From Aspergillus flavus (taxonomy: Eukaryota > Ascomycota > Eurotiomycetes > Eurotiales > Aspergillaceae): a stretch of DNA of 64,000 nt. A program made the translations under genes and the position numbers. The stretch is taken from positions 3,162,001-3,226,000 of the forward strand of contig NC_092407.1 in assembly GCF_009017415.1 (NCBI RefSeq). Reading direction: 5' to 3'. The notes under the pieces were generated by a model. It did not search any database. It was not told where the DNA came from and saw only the letters and a program-made list of their open reading frames with translations. Within the stretch, counting starts at the first letter, position 1. Every line of letters begins with the position of its first letter. Below are positions 46,168 to 57,386 of this stretch, piece by piece.

Positions 46168-47549
46168 ATGGACGAATTACTGCCACATATTCTATTAACT
46201 CGCGATGCTGACGATGGAGTATCGCGGGGACAACGTGCACTGGTGGTGACAGCCGTGCTAACTGCCATTTCTATTCTCATCGTTGGTATGCGGATGTATG
46301 CTAGGATCGGCTTGCTGAAGATGATCGGTCGCGAAGATTACACAATTCTATTTTCTCTGGTAAGCGCCACGGCTGGATGGTTGCTGTCGTAAATTCTTCG
46401 ACGAGTTGCTTACCTATCCCAGGTTCTTGCCATTGTCTACCTAGCTTTAGTTGCTGCCGGTAAGTTACCCTGGCGGATTTGTTGGATATAATCTCGGACC
46501 GGTTCTGATAGACACTAGAGGTACATTTTGGCCTCGGCGAGCATAATTCCGCCATATCTGAAGAAATGTTAAAACAACAATTGAAGGTAAGCAATTATAA
46601 GGTATATCGACTAGCCGGCATAATGCTTATCTTCTATCGCTGTAGCGACTTTGGGCGGCCATTCCTATGTACAATGCCAGTCTCGCATTCACCAAATTCT
46701 CGATCCTCTTCCAATATCTCCGCATCTTCCCTGACCGTCGATTCCGTATTGCTTGCTGGGTCATGATGGGCATTGTCGCGTGTTACGGGACCTGGGCTGT
46801 TGTGAGTGGCTATGTAAACTGCGTTCCCGTGGCCAAGTTCTGGGATCGAACGATGCCTGGCTCGTGTCTGAGCTTTGAGGGTGTTTGGTTCTTCAATGCT
46901 TCAATGAATATCGTCACCGACCTCACGCTCCTTATCATGCCCATGCCTCTTCTCTCTCAACTACAGCTCCCGCGCCTACAGAAATTTGCGCTCATGGGTG
47001 TTTTCGCCATCGGTGGACTGTTAGTCTCTCCCTCTAGCAATTGTATATCAATGATGATGCTAATTGCAAGCAGGGTCGTCGTAACTAGCATCCTGCGACT
47101 TTCGAGTCTCCGCACGGTCGCGAACGATCCCGACACATCCTGTAAGGAAAAGCAAGAGTTATAGCATGGTGTTCATCGCTAATCCTTTATCAGACAGCAA
47201 CGTGGGCGCCGCGTACTGGACCGCTGCGGAGTGCAATGTGGCCATCATCTGCGCCTGTCTTCCCTTCCTGCGACCGATTGTCAGCTGCCTGTTCCCCAAG
47301 CTCCTGTCGACTCACAGCTACAACCGCTACACCCGGAATCCCACCGCTACTGCTACTACTCGGTCCCGAGCAACTCGGATGCATTTGCCGTCACAAAATG
47401 ACGATTTCGGCATGTGCACGATCGATATCGAGCACGGCGAAAGGAAGCCTGACGCCTTCAAGGGCATCGAAGTGACCACGGAGATGTACCAAGAAACCTC
47501 CAAATACGACGAATCAACCAGTCAACGAAGACTCGTCATGGAATCATGA
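46168..47549 (+). CDS. Fungal rhodopsin-like integral membrane protein (SAT4/PTH11-like family)
   Basis: Six exons (46168-46359, 46423-46459, 46519-46586, 46646-47019, 47074-47141, 47194-47549) encode 364 residues with seven hydrophobic segments. Diagnostic stretches are RMYARIGLLKMIGREDY, EVHFGLGEH, YNASLAFTKFSILFQYLRIFP, CVPVAKFWD, NIVTDLTLLIMPMPLL, RTVANDPDTSYSNVGAAYWTAAE and CNVAIICACLPFLRPIVS. This is the large fungal rhodopsin domain family. There is no CFEM domain, and the C-terminal tail is cytosolic, Thr/Arg-rich then acidic. Ligand and coupling are unknown for most members, and no retinal Lys is claimed. The small exons of 37 and 68 nt are supported by restored conserved sequence. 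It is convergent with the CapA-like gene. Confidence 0.92.
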
Positions 47550-47780
47550 TTGATGCCATCACCCTCGTTTACATTCTTTGTATATCCTTTTTGTTACCAG
47601 CTTTATACCATCCTGTCCATGTCTTCACGGAAACCACTTTCTTTTTGCACACGACTGTTATTTCATGAAGGCTCAACTGTACATTATTCGCACGATACCA
47701 TAATGACCATCAATTCAACCACATACAGAAACACAAGACAGACCACAAACTTCCACCCAAAAATCAAATATGATGTAAGA

Positions 47781-48959
47781 TCACCCCAAATCCACAATAA
47801 CCTGCCCATCCCTCCCCAACTCCCCCTCAACAACAGTCCCAAACTCCCTACTCAACTCCCCCACCCTCTCCCTAACCCAAGCATGATCCTCATCCTCCAC
47901 TCCAAGAACCTCAACCTCAAACAACCGACACCTAGTCGGCACAACCTCCAACCTCCCCAACGACAACCCACCCCTCCCATCCTCAGAGACCAAAACCCTC
48001 CAAAGCGCTCCAAGATCATTCCTAAACTCCCCATTCAACGCATAATCATCCACCAAATCCCCACAACCATACATAATCAACCGTCCCCGATAAACCTCCA
48101 CCCCCTGTACATGATGCGCCGAATGCCCATGCACAATATCAACTCCGCACTCATCAACCAGGAACCGCGCCAGTGCTCGTATCTCCCCGGCCGGCCGCCA
48201 CGCATAGTTAGGTCCCCAGTGCACGGAGAAGATCTTCAGCGCCGGCTCTTCCCCGCTGGTAAGGAGGGTCTTGAGCTTTGCGCGTGTGGCAGGAGAGTAA
48301 TCTATGAAATTGAACTGGGGGATGTCGGCCCATACGCGTGGGTGGTCTGAGGCGGAGTAGATGTGGATCTTATACTCTTTTGTCTCACACCTACTACCAC
48401 TACCACTACTACCACCACCAACATCACCTTCAGTACCTTCAGTACCTTCAGACCCACCAGCAGCAAAAGAAGAATCGGAAAGAGAACCACCCATCCCCAA
48501 AACCGCAGCCTCCCCCGGTCTATCCCCTACACCCGCAAACTTAATCCCAACCCCCCTAACCGCCTCCACCGTCTCCTGTAACCCCGTCACCCCGAAATCC
48601 ACCGTATGGTTATTCGCTAAGCTAACATAATCAATCCTCCCCTTTTGCAAAACCTCTAGGTTCCGGGGATGCATCCTATAATTGAAAGCTTTGTTTGGCC
48701 ACGGCGTGTCCACGGTAGTCACGGCCGTTTCGAGGTTGATGATATTGAGATCTGAGGCGTGGAGGAAGGGGAGGGCTGTTCCCCAGGGGGAAACATAGGA
48801 GTAGGTGTTTAGGGATGGGGTTGTTTTGAGGATATTGGTGATTGTGGTGTCCCAGTTGGGTTGGTTGGGGAGGTGGGTTGGGAGGAGTTGGTCGATTAGG
48901 CGGCCGAGCATGACGTCGCCGGTGAAGGTTAAGGTGTAGGCTTTTTTTGGGGGTGGCAT
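47781..48959 (-). CDS. CapA-like (PGA_cap) metallophosphoesterase-fold protein
   Basis: Intronless frame of 392 residues, typical family length. It starts MPPPKKAYTLTFTGDVMLGRLID. The calcineurin-like CapA motifs follow: DLNIINLETAVT, VSLANNHTVDFG, KIFSVHWGPNY and VDIVHGHSAHHVQGVEVYRGRLIMYGCGDLVDDY. Bacterial CapA/PgsA acts in poly-gamma-glutamate synthesis. Fungal homologues are common, but their role is unknown. An insertion near residues 163-190 is low-complexity (EGTEGTEG and Gly/Ser repeats) and is coded by triplet repeats near 48400-48460. Strand composition flips twice within the gene (C/A to G/T on the plus strand near 48220 and again near 48670). It is intronless, but it shares its skew pattern with intron-containing neighbours, so recent transfer is not implied. 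Confidence 0.9.
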   Translation of the reverse strand: MPPPKKAYTLTFTGDVMLGRLIDQLLPTHLPNQPNWDTTITNILKTTPSLNTYSYVSPWGTALPFLHASDLNIINLETAVTTVDTPWPNKAFNYRMHPRNLEVLQKGRIDYVSLANNHTVDFGVTGLQETVEAVRGVGIKFAGVGDRPGEAAVLGMGGSLSDSSFAAGGSEGTEGTEGDVGGGSSGSGSRCETKEYKIHIYSASDHPRVWADIPQFNFIDYSPATRAKLKTLLTSGEEPALKIFSVHWGPNYAWRPAGEIRALARFLVDECGVDIVHGHSAHHVQGVEVYRGRLIMYGCGDLVDDYALNGEFRNDLGALWRVLVSEDGRGGLSLGRLEVVPTRCRLFEVEVLGVEDEDHAWVRERVGELSREFGTVVEGELGRDGQVIVDLG

Positions 48960-49593
48960 TTTATCCTTGATTTCTTTCTTATGAGGGTTGATTGGGTTAG
49001 ATGTGTTGTACTATGTATGTTGTATGTATGTATGTTTGTGGTAGGTTGGATTTGGATTGGAGACTAATGCATCTAAGGATGTATGTATACTGCTACTTAA
49101 TCTAAGGTATGAATTAGCGGTCTGTCTATACATCATTATGAGTTCACTCCTCGATCTCGGGCCGTTCCGAACGCACGAGATTGACTGCCCATATGTACAT
49201 CCTACATCCTACATACGACTGTCTGTCATATCAACAACGGTTACAGTAAATGCAAATATCCGATTCCCGATCTATCTCGTCGATCTATGTATGTATGACG
49301 TTTCCGAAATTAAAACCTCAATTTGAGGAGAGATCTGTAGTTATCAAACATCGTGACAAAGCCTTCCTGGACTCTTTTCCTGGTAAACCCGCTATTCCCG
49401 CTTCAAATAACACATGGTAATTCACAAACAACCCAAAGCCACTTTTCCCTGAATATGGAAACAAAACCCGGTTAATCCATCGACTCTTGAAGGTGGTATC
49501 TCGTCAGAAAGCAACTGCTGCGCCTGGTGTATTAATGGACAAAGATGAGCAAAAAGCGCATTCAGACATCGAGTCTCAGAAAGGAAATAACGA
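48960..49593. other. Intergenic region upstream of the CapA-like gene
   Basis: 634 bp between the CapA-like start and the sreA stop. It contains TATG-rich repeats (TGTATGTATGTATG near 49015-49035) and the sreA 3' UTR. No gene is seen. Confidence 0.5.
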
Positions 49594-51430
49594 TCATTGC
49601 CGCCCCAACTCGGCCAATTCTCGCTCCTTCGCTCTCAGCATCTCCCGCATCTCCTCAGCTTCCCGCTGGAGTTGAGCCCGGCGTTCTTCTCGCATACTGT
49701 CGAGTTCGGTGACTCCGGGCAAGGACTGAGGCTGCGGAGGTGCCAGAGCCTGGTGCGAATGTTGGTGCTGCTGGCGACTCAGTGCAGCGAGCGACGGGTC
49801 CAAGCGTGACTCGTCCCGCGTGTTAGGATGGTTGAGAATGGAAGAAATGGAGCTGAGCCGACCCGGTGGGGAAGGGTTGGCAGCTGACATGATGGGTGGG
49901 AGTTGGTTCGACCCGGATTCCAACGTTGTGGGGATCGAGGCGGCCTCTGCAGATGACGCGGTCTCTGCGAGAGTCCGTTTCTTAGGATTCGCAGGATTAG
50001 GCGAGAGGGATCGTCGAGCAAATTGCGAGACGGGAGAATGGCTGGGAGCGTTGATGCGTTCTGGTTCCAACAGCCTCGGCGGAGGAGGGTGGTGCGGCAG
50101 GGAAACTGTCGCAGAGCCGAAACCCGTGAAATCAACAGGCGGCGGCGCGAAACCAAACTGTCTTGGGGCCTGCGGTGAAATACGATCACCCGGCATATGC
50201 TTGTAATGGTCCATGGGCTCCGAACTGTAATAGCGATAATGATCGTCGTGAGGAGCCAATGCAGCAGGAGACGCTTCCGGCGAGGCAGAAGACCCATTCG
50301 ATGACTGCGTGGCCCCCGTCGGAGAATGCTCGCGCAGCGCCGGCACAACCCTTTTCCGTCGTTTAATGATAGTCTTCTTCATCGTGGTAGGCCGATAACA
50401 GCCGTGAAGTTTATAATAGAGACCTAAATTATTTGTCAGTACAATTACGGCTTTCGGTATAATAGGAGGAAAATTTTAGTAAAAAGAAAAAAACATACCA
50501 CACGCATTACAGATTGGGTGACCATTCTCGTCTCGTCGCCAAAGTGGAGTTACCGTAGTGCCGCAATTCTGGCAGGATACCAACATATTGCCTTCTGTTG
50601 TTGTTGTTGCCGGGGTGCCATTCTTTACCGATAAATCAGGCTCCTGCAGAGGAGGCTTTTCACTGTCGGAGGTGGTTGCTCGATTCCATGCATGCACAGG
50701 GACCGTGCCCCGAGGAGTCGATTTGTACACACGGTTATTGTAAGCGGGGCATCCGTCACACCCCTCAGCCCCTCCTGTACCGTTGCAGTTACCTCCACCA
50801 GGACACGACCCTTTTGAGCCATGACAACCTCCTCCCTCGTGCGATGATGGAGCAGTTGAATCGTGGGGAGGATGCGAAGGATTGCTCGGTGGTTGCGTAG
50901 TTTCTGGGCTTGTCTGTACACGGTTGCGCTTTGTCGGTCGAGCCACGTTACGAGCCTTCAAATAGAGACCGCAAGCATTGCATATCATAGCTCCTGTCGG
51001 AGAACGCCGCCATAATGGGGTGCTTTTTGTCCCGCAATTACTGTAAAGCATCTCAAATCAGTACGACGCACACGGGCCAAGGCAGAAGACCGAATACTAA
51101 CCTGCACGAATGTCCTAGAAATGAAGTGTCTTTCTGGGACTTCGGCGACGAAGCCTTCTCTGATTGGTTTGCACCAATTTCCGACGGATATGGTGTCGAC
51201 CCCTCCAAGAACTTGTCTGCTTCATAGAGACCACGACTGGGCATTTCTTCGTAGCGTCTGGACCCCGTTTCATCGCGAGGTCGGTCGACAGGATGTTCCC
51301 GACCCGCCTGGGCTGATGATATTAACTGCTGCGCAGCATCAAGGTCCTCTGCGGATGGGTGTCGCGCGACAACGTCCGGATTCCGGGGGAGCGATCGTAC
51401 CGTCTCCATCTGCGGGAGGGACGCTAACAT
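49594..51430 (-). CDS. sreA: GATA-type iron-regulatory transcription factor SreA
   Basis: Three exons (51430-51102, 51040-50499, 50423-49594) encode 566 residues. Two class IV zinc fingers are split by introns: [14 protein letters not shown]...CNAC (about residues 109-133) and [14 protein letters not shown]...CNAC (about 266-290), continuing [12 protein letters not shown]. Between them lies the Cys-rich segment [16 protein letters not shown]...CDGC, a hallmark of the Sre/Urbs1/SreA repressors that is thought to sense iron. The C-terminus is a Glu/Arg-rich coiled coil ([15 protein letters not shown]). SreA represses siderophore synthesis and reductive iron uptake in iron-replete cells by binding ATCWGATAA. 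The first ATG downstream of a CAG acceptor-like sequence was chosen. A 5'-UTR intron is possible. Confidence 0.95.
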
Positions 51431-54400
51431 TGCCACCGCTGTTGGTCAGAAGATGGTATCTTCTCTTTGCTTGGTGTTCCGGGGTGACGACAACCCAGGG
51501 AAGGGCAGTATAGAACCCCCAAAGATAAAGCGGATGGCCGTTCGAGGCGGATCGTCGAAATAAGGGGAGGATGAGGGTAGGTTGCACCACAGTCGGGGTT
51601 GTAATGTATTGTATCACAAAGTCAAAAGTCGGTCAAGATGACAGTGCAGGAGAAAAAGAAAAGTTAAAACGCCTAACTCGAAGGGCGAACCGGTAGAGTA
51701 AAAGAGCTGCAGCTAGTGAGACTCCTAAACCAACCAGGCGGAGCCGGGGAAGAGAGACCGGTTATCCCTGACAGCGGCTCAGAGATAATAGGGTGGAGTC
51801 GGATTCCCGAAGGGTGAGCGATCAAAAAAGTAAAGAGGAAAAGGTATTCGACTAGAAGGAGATTGGAAAGAGACGCCTGATCTGCCACGAAGGTGGTTTT
51901 GTTGGCCAATCCGAGATGAGGCTGGGTGGCGATCCGGCGTGACGCTCAGTGGTGGGTTGAGGCGGTTATCGGTGCTGGATTTTTTTTTCTTCTGTTTTGG
52001 GTGAGGATGGAGACGACAATCGGGATTACAATGAATAATAAAGTTAAAGGGAATGAAGAGCCAGCTGAAAGACACGACAGGTGGAAGCAGGGGGTGGAAT
52101 GTAGAAGACGAAAAGTGAAAGCGTCGACAAGAAAGATCGACGGGGAAGGGCGATCAATCAATCCGATCAGATATGATGTGTGGAGGTGACCAGGGGTTCA
52201 CAGGAAAAAAAGAATAAAAATAAAATACAACACAAAATAATAATAAAAAAAGAAGAAAATAATCACACGTTTTCTGCGGAAGAGACAGGAAGGGGGGTGG
52301 AATGACGACGTGGGAAGGATGAAGAATGAGGCGTGAGAGATAGATTTGATTGATAAAGAACGATTGGGAAAGGCGGAAGAAGTGGGTAATAATGATGCTG
52401 CTGCTGCTGAAGATGAAAGGGAAAAAAAGAAAAGGGCCAGACCACCACTTACCCTTATGTTTCTATTCTTGTTGCCTGGAAGAAGTTCCCAAGTCAGATT
52501 CCCCGAGTCCCAACAGTGTGGTCTTATCGAAGGACGTTTCGTTATCGATCTCCAGGGGGGTAGGAGGATCTACACCGGCCTTTCTCGTTGGTATTTTTGC
52601 TTTTTCCCCTGCAGTGTGGATTGTGTTGTCGGCTTGTTCAGGTCTTGTCTTTTCCCAAGAAAGTTGGGGAAGGATTGCTTTGTTGAGTTTGGTTACTTTA
52701 CAGAACTTTGCCTTGTGGTAAATTTCTTTTTAATTTTTTTTTTTTGGCTAACAGCAAAAGTCACATTTCCCTTCTTTCGTTTTGCATCCATCATGATTGC
52801 TCTGCTTCTCCCCAGATCGTATCATCTGGCTCCACCGCTACCACATCCGGTCTAGCGTTCTGGGTCTAGTGGGAATGCACCTTCCCAGAACAGTACCTAG
52901 TCTGTCGGTCATGAAAATAAGCCTGATTCCCTTGTCTGTCATTCGTCCAGCACTGAATTTCTCTCAAGTCAGCATTATTTTCGCCACGCTGATAGGATAG
53001 TCGGATGCCTTCCATCTCCTTCTTGACGTTCTAATCTATCAACATCTCCACCCAATAGATCCTCACTGAAGATTTCTCCTCGGCTCACGCCGACTTTAGC
53101 CACCACTCACTAGGGGTCCGGACGCATTAAGGTCACATAATGCCAAATGGAAATTACCTAGACACTAGTCTGGGTAACTATTTGTTATCTCGTCCCGCCG
53201 GCGAGGGAAAACTTCACGCCCCCGTTCGATCTTCCGCCGTCGTGATTGGCTCACACGTCACCAACAGCGCCTCTTCAGTCGGCGCTGATTCGTTCCGTAT
53301 TCGTTCCTAATTCACGATTGATAATCTTCTCTTTTTGTCCTCGGGGCCCGTTCCCCGATTTTGACACCTTGTCCCTTTTCCGACTCCCAAATGGCCTAGA
53401 TGCAAAAGTACGCATGGTGATTTTTTTTTCCTTGATCAAGTCAATACGTAACATGTTTATCACGAGTACGAGTACGCCATGAGTTTGTAGCGATTATCAA
53501 TACCATATCATTCCACCAGAAAATAACCATATAAAACCACTCCAGTGTTCCCGTCCGCGTTTGCAAACCATGGCGTGATTTATCAGGAGATTGATACATA
53601 TGACGATTAACCGACTGTACAAACCTTACGATCAGACTCACCCTAAACCAAACCCAACACGCATAATGCTGCCAACCTGAGTACAGCCAGCCACCTAGTC
53701 CTCTTGACATCTAGTCCAGAGTATACAAAACAATAGCCCGGTCCCTTCGGACGTAAATCCCCCCGAACAGTCGTCATCAATATCCCCGAATAACCCGGAT
53801 CGGCCTATCTCCGAATCTAATCTATCAATCCATCTTGTCTTGGCTCGAATGGCCTTCTCGAATCGCTGTAGGCAATTCAGGTCCACTAGAACATAATTAC
53901 ACACATACCATTAGTCACGAAACCAAACTGCACAGCCTTTCCCCGGAGCTGACGGTGACATCATGATGGTCACACGAGTTAATTTACGGATTCGCTGATT
54001 ATCTTACGTTCGTGGCGTGGACTAATTTCTTAGTCGATGATCAAGTGCAGTCTTGGTGGTCGGGACTTAACGAATAAGCCTGCATTAGATCCTGAGGTTT
54101 CGGGGCGGGGAGAATGTCATTAAGTGGTACTCCGTAGTGCTTAGATGAGGAAGTTAGGGGAGTTGTTTGACGGGTGGTGAGATGTTTCGTAATCCCTCCC
54201 TTTCTTTTTATTTTCTCTCTTATCACCTTCCTAAACGGATGATGGAATGTAAGCCTGGTGATGCTGTTGGGGGAGATTGTAAAACCATCTTATCTTGTTA
54301 TAAATAGGTAAATAGGATACGCTGGGATCATGTGCTTCTGAGTAAGGCTGAACATGCGTTGAACTAGTCTCAGGTATGTGTACTTGTCAGATTGTCTGTC

Positions 54401-55204
54401 TCTAAGTTTGCTCGGCAATTGACTGGTTTTATACTCCCGGCTTGTACAACATTGGATTGATTGATCTGTGTCTATTCCGTATGCTTGCTCCATCACAAGG
54501 CTCGGTGCAGTAAGGGGGTTCATTCAATTTTTCTTTTCTTTTCTTTTCTTTTTTGCTTTCACCTTATCTTAGTCTCTGTATTTTTTGTTTTTCCTTTCTT
54601 CTCTTTTTGTCATTCTCATTACATTACCACAAGCACATGTGTGCTTATCATGGTTTGGATTCTCAAGTATCGAAGAATCAGCGTCTTACGCAGACAGAGC
54701 TATGGTAACAGACCAAAGCTTGCATACATTGCCACGCAATCGGGCTATCTGATGTCTCCAAAAGTTTAAATAACAAAACGATTATACGACGAACCACCTA
54801 TAGTACAAGGTCCACAGGGCGAAACAAAAATATAAACCCGTCCGTCCAAAGCCGGACTCAAGAAAGAAAAAAAAATTATCCATGATCCACTCCCAGACAG
54901 ACAAATAGCCATAATCCACATGGCGAACTCGCCTGCATAAGTATCTCTCGCTATTTCTGCAGATCGCGAATCCATTGAGTCGTTGCATAGATATTCATCG
55001 CACTTGTCGATCGTCGCACATCACCTAGGAAGAAGAGAACTTTTTCACCTCTCTCCCCATGCCTTCACCACTCCATGTCTATCCGCGGCGCAGTTTGCTT
55101 TATGCATCCGTGGGGCTACACGGCGAATATCAATCGGTGTAAGCCAATCTAAATTGTACGCTATGCTATGCCCCATCACCGGACCAAACGTTTATCGGCC
55201 GCTT
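51431..55204. other. 3.8-kb gene-poor region upstream of sreA
   Basis: No gene supported. The sreA-proximal 1 kb is purine-rich with short runs, fitting a long leader or promoter. TACTCCGTA occurs at 54128-54136 and a (TTTTC)n tract at 54528-54554. Frames such as 52346-52855 arise from the purine bias and lack conserved features. Confidence 0.45.
54528..54554 (+). repeat. (TTTTC)n pyrimidine repeat
   Basis: About four to five TTTTC units ending in a T-run. Confidence 0.8.
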
Positions 55205-55799
55205 TTAAACCTGCTCGGCACCCCAGCCCTGGTCGCTCTCGCGCATGTTCGAGGGGGGCTCGATAGAGGGAATAAACTCCAGGGCCAAGTAGCCCACGCC
55301 GATGAATCCGACGATAGAGCCAGCAATGTAGCGCAACACGTGGTCGTGCAGCAGGATCGAACCAACGAAGATGTAGACTGACCAATTGATCAGTACCCAA
55401 TGGATAGGTGTGGGAATGCAGCTAAAAATGGAGACTCACAGATACCGCGGCCAAGGAAGGAAAACAGGAAAGAAGCATAGCGGTAGACATAGTCCGGGAC
55501 GTTGGGCAGGAATTCCAGCCCAGCGACAACTAATAAGCAGCGAGTTATCAGTATCCACAAACTGACGGAGGGGCAAACAGGTTTATCTTACGGAGACCAA
55601 AGATAATCACATATCCACCGACGATGATGGAGCTCATGGACGGAGGGAAGAACTGGGAGATACCGCCCAGGACCATAATCACGCCCACGGCGATGTTGAC
55701 AAGTCGGCTGCAAACAATCAGTCCCTAGCTCCATGCACGTAGTCACAGGTTCTCGTAAGACACGAGACACAGAACATACAAGATATTGGAAAGATCCAT
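55205..55799 (-). CDS. tvp15: Tvp15/COPI-associated Golgi membrane protein
   Basis: Four exons (55799-55780, 55707-55592, 55529-55440, 55377-55205) encode 132 residues. The 20-nt first exon (MDLSNI plus two bases) joins FRLVNIAVGVIMVLGG across a GTATGT...CAG intron. Four hydrophobic segments follow: VGVIMVLGGISQFFP, SIIVGGYVIIFGLLVAG, RYASFLFSFLGRGIFYIFVG and LRYIAGSIVGFIGVGYLALEF. The tail PSIEPPSNMRESDQGWGAEQV is typical of the family. Tvp15 localises to late Golgi (Tlg2) vesicles in yeast and belongs to the COPI-associated family (PF08507). Its biochemical role is not defined. All junctions keep the frame. Confidence 0.93.
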
Positions 55800-57386
55800 T
55801 TTGAATGTGTGAGCTGGACAAGTTCCTTCGGTCTACGCAATCGATTCGTCGGATACACGGATAGAGCGGTGATTCGGGAATGAGATCGCAAGGATTAGTA
55901 GGTGGATGTCAGGAGCGAGAGCGTTTGCAGCGTTCTGAATTGAGGACAAAGCAACAATAAAGTCGGGGAATTTCGTAGCCTGGCCCGCGCGGTAGGTAGG
56001 CAAACGTAAATAGCTGATAGATAGGTCAGGATGAGGTCTGAAGTGGTCGCGTGCCCGGAGCTCGACTCGATTGACTAATGGACCAAGCGAGAACTTACAA
56101 AGGAGGGGAGAAGAGTCTCTGGCTGGAAAAAGCTTCTTTAGTAAAGAAAAAAGAGCAGAGGAGAGAGAGAACGGGGAAACAAGGACGGAGAGGCTCCAAG
56201 CAACTCCGCCGTCGCAAGCAGCGGGTCTGCCAAGACCAACAGTTGATGACTGAGCACGCCTAACCGGAAATGGCGTAGTGCCACGTCTTCCATAAACGGC
56301 AATAGACGTAAGACGCATCCAAATCGCTTCTAGAGATATTTCAATGATATGTTTAAATGTTGAACTCGACTAAATTGCTGTCATGTCCAGCGCGCACATT
56401 CCTTAGGCACACAACATGGGCACTTCTTCAAACCCTAATTGCTCGAGCTTCACAGTCTGCAATATGCAAGGTAGAAAACTGATTCCCAACACTCACTGGG
56501 TTAATCTTATGTAAATGTCGGATTCGATCACGTACATATTGGTTTTACCAATACAAAGAAGCATTCAAAACAGTGTCAATCCAGGCCCTTCTCTGTAGGG
56601 GATACATATATTGGATAAAACTCGTCTGGGTAGCACAAAGCTAGGGATCATCTGCAGTCCAGAGCTGCATCAGCATGTACGGATGAGTGCTCGCCATGCA
56701 CTTGATTGCTGTGCATAAATACAATGCGAGGAGTTAAAAGGACGAAATAAAGGAGTCGAGATGGATTAGCTGCCTAACGCGAACTACCATTGCTGAAAGC
56801 TCTTCATCCCATATCGAGACTCGCCTCTTTGCCAATAGATTCCCCTTTGAGTGTAAACCTAGTAATCTATTTCTCGAGTACGGATTGTGTAGGTTTGACG
56901 CTCGGCTTGGATGATCATATATATTTGTTTTTAACGCTCAATGCTTAGTGTAAGACTCACAGCCCTGTGCCCTTTTTACGGGGCTCTTGACTCAATCATA
57001 CTGCGCTAATCACTTTAGTCCCCAACCGTAAGCCGGTGTCTCCCAATTACACAACTGATTCCTGTATTGATACTACGAGAAAGAATAGCAAGTTAGGGCT
57101 CCGTCGACCAGAAAGAAGAGAAGTAGGTCTACGGGAGGGCAAGCTGTGACTCGAAGTCGCATCGTTACAATAAGCCTTGACAGTCTTTGTACTTATTTTC
57201 TTTTTCGCCATTTTTCAAGAGATTTACAGGGGCATATGATTCTAACAAAGAAAATCTAATTCTGTAAAGTCCGAACAATAGAAAACTAGCAGACCTATAC
57301 CAAAGACTCCATCACAATCATAGTCTTCTGAAAAGTTTCCTCCACTCGTAGATCAGCTACCTCAACCCATAAAGCATATAGATTCC
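55800..57386. other. Intergenic region upstream of tvp15
   Basis: 1.6 kb between the tvp15 start and the acyltransferase stop. The 162-codon minus frame at 55833-56318 overlaps the expected tvp15 promoter and has no recognised features. No tRNA or repeat was found. Confidence 0.45.

Noticed and set aside
47550..48350. 266-codon frame on the plus strand
   Set aside because: It is antisense to the CapA-like gene and stays open because the C/A-rich strand lacks stop codons. The Pro/Asn/His-rich product has no family features.
52346..52855. 169-codon frame upstream of sreA
   Set aside because: Lies in purine- and T-rich leader or promoter sequence. The product shows abrupt composition changes and no family resemblance.
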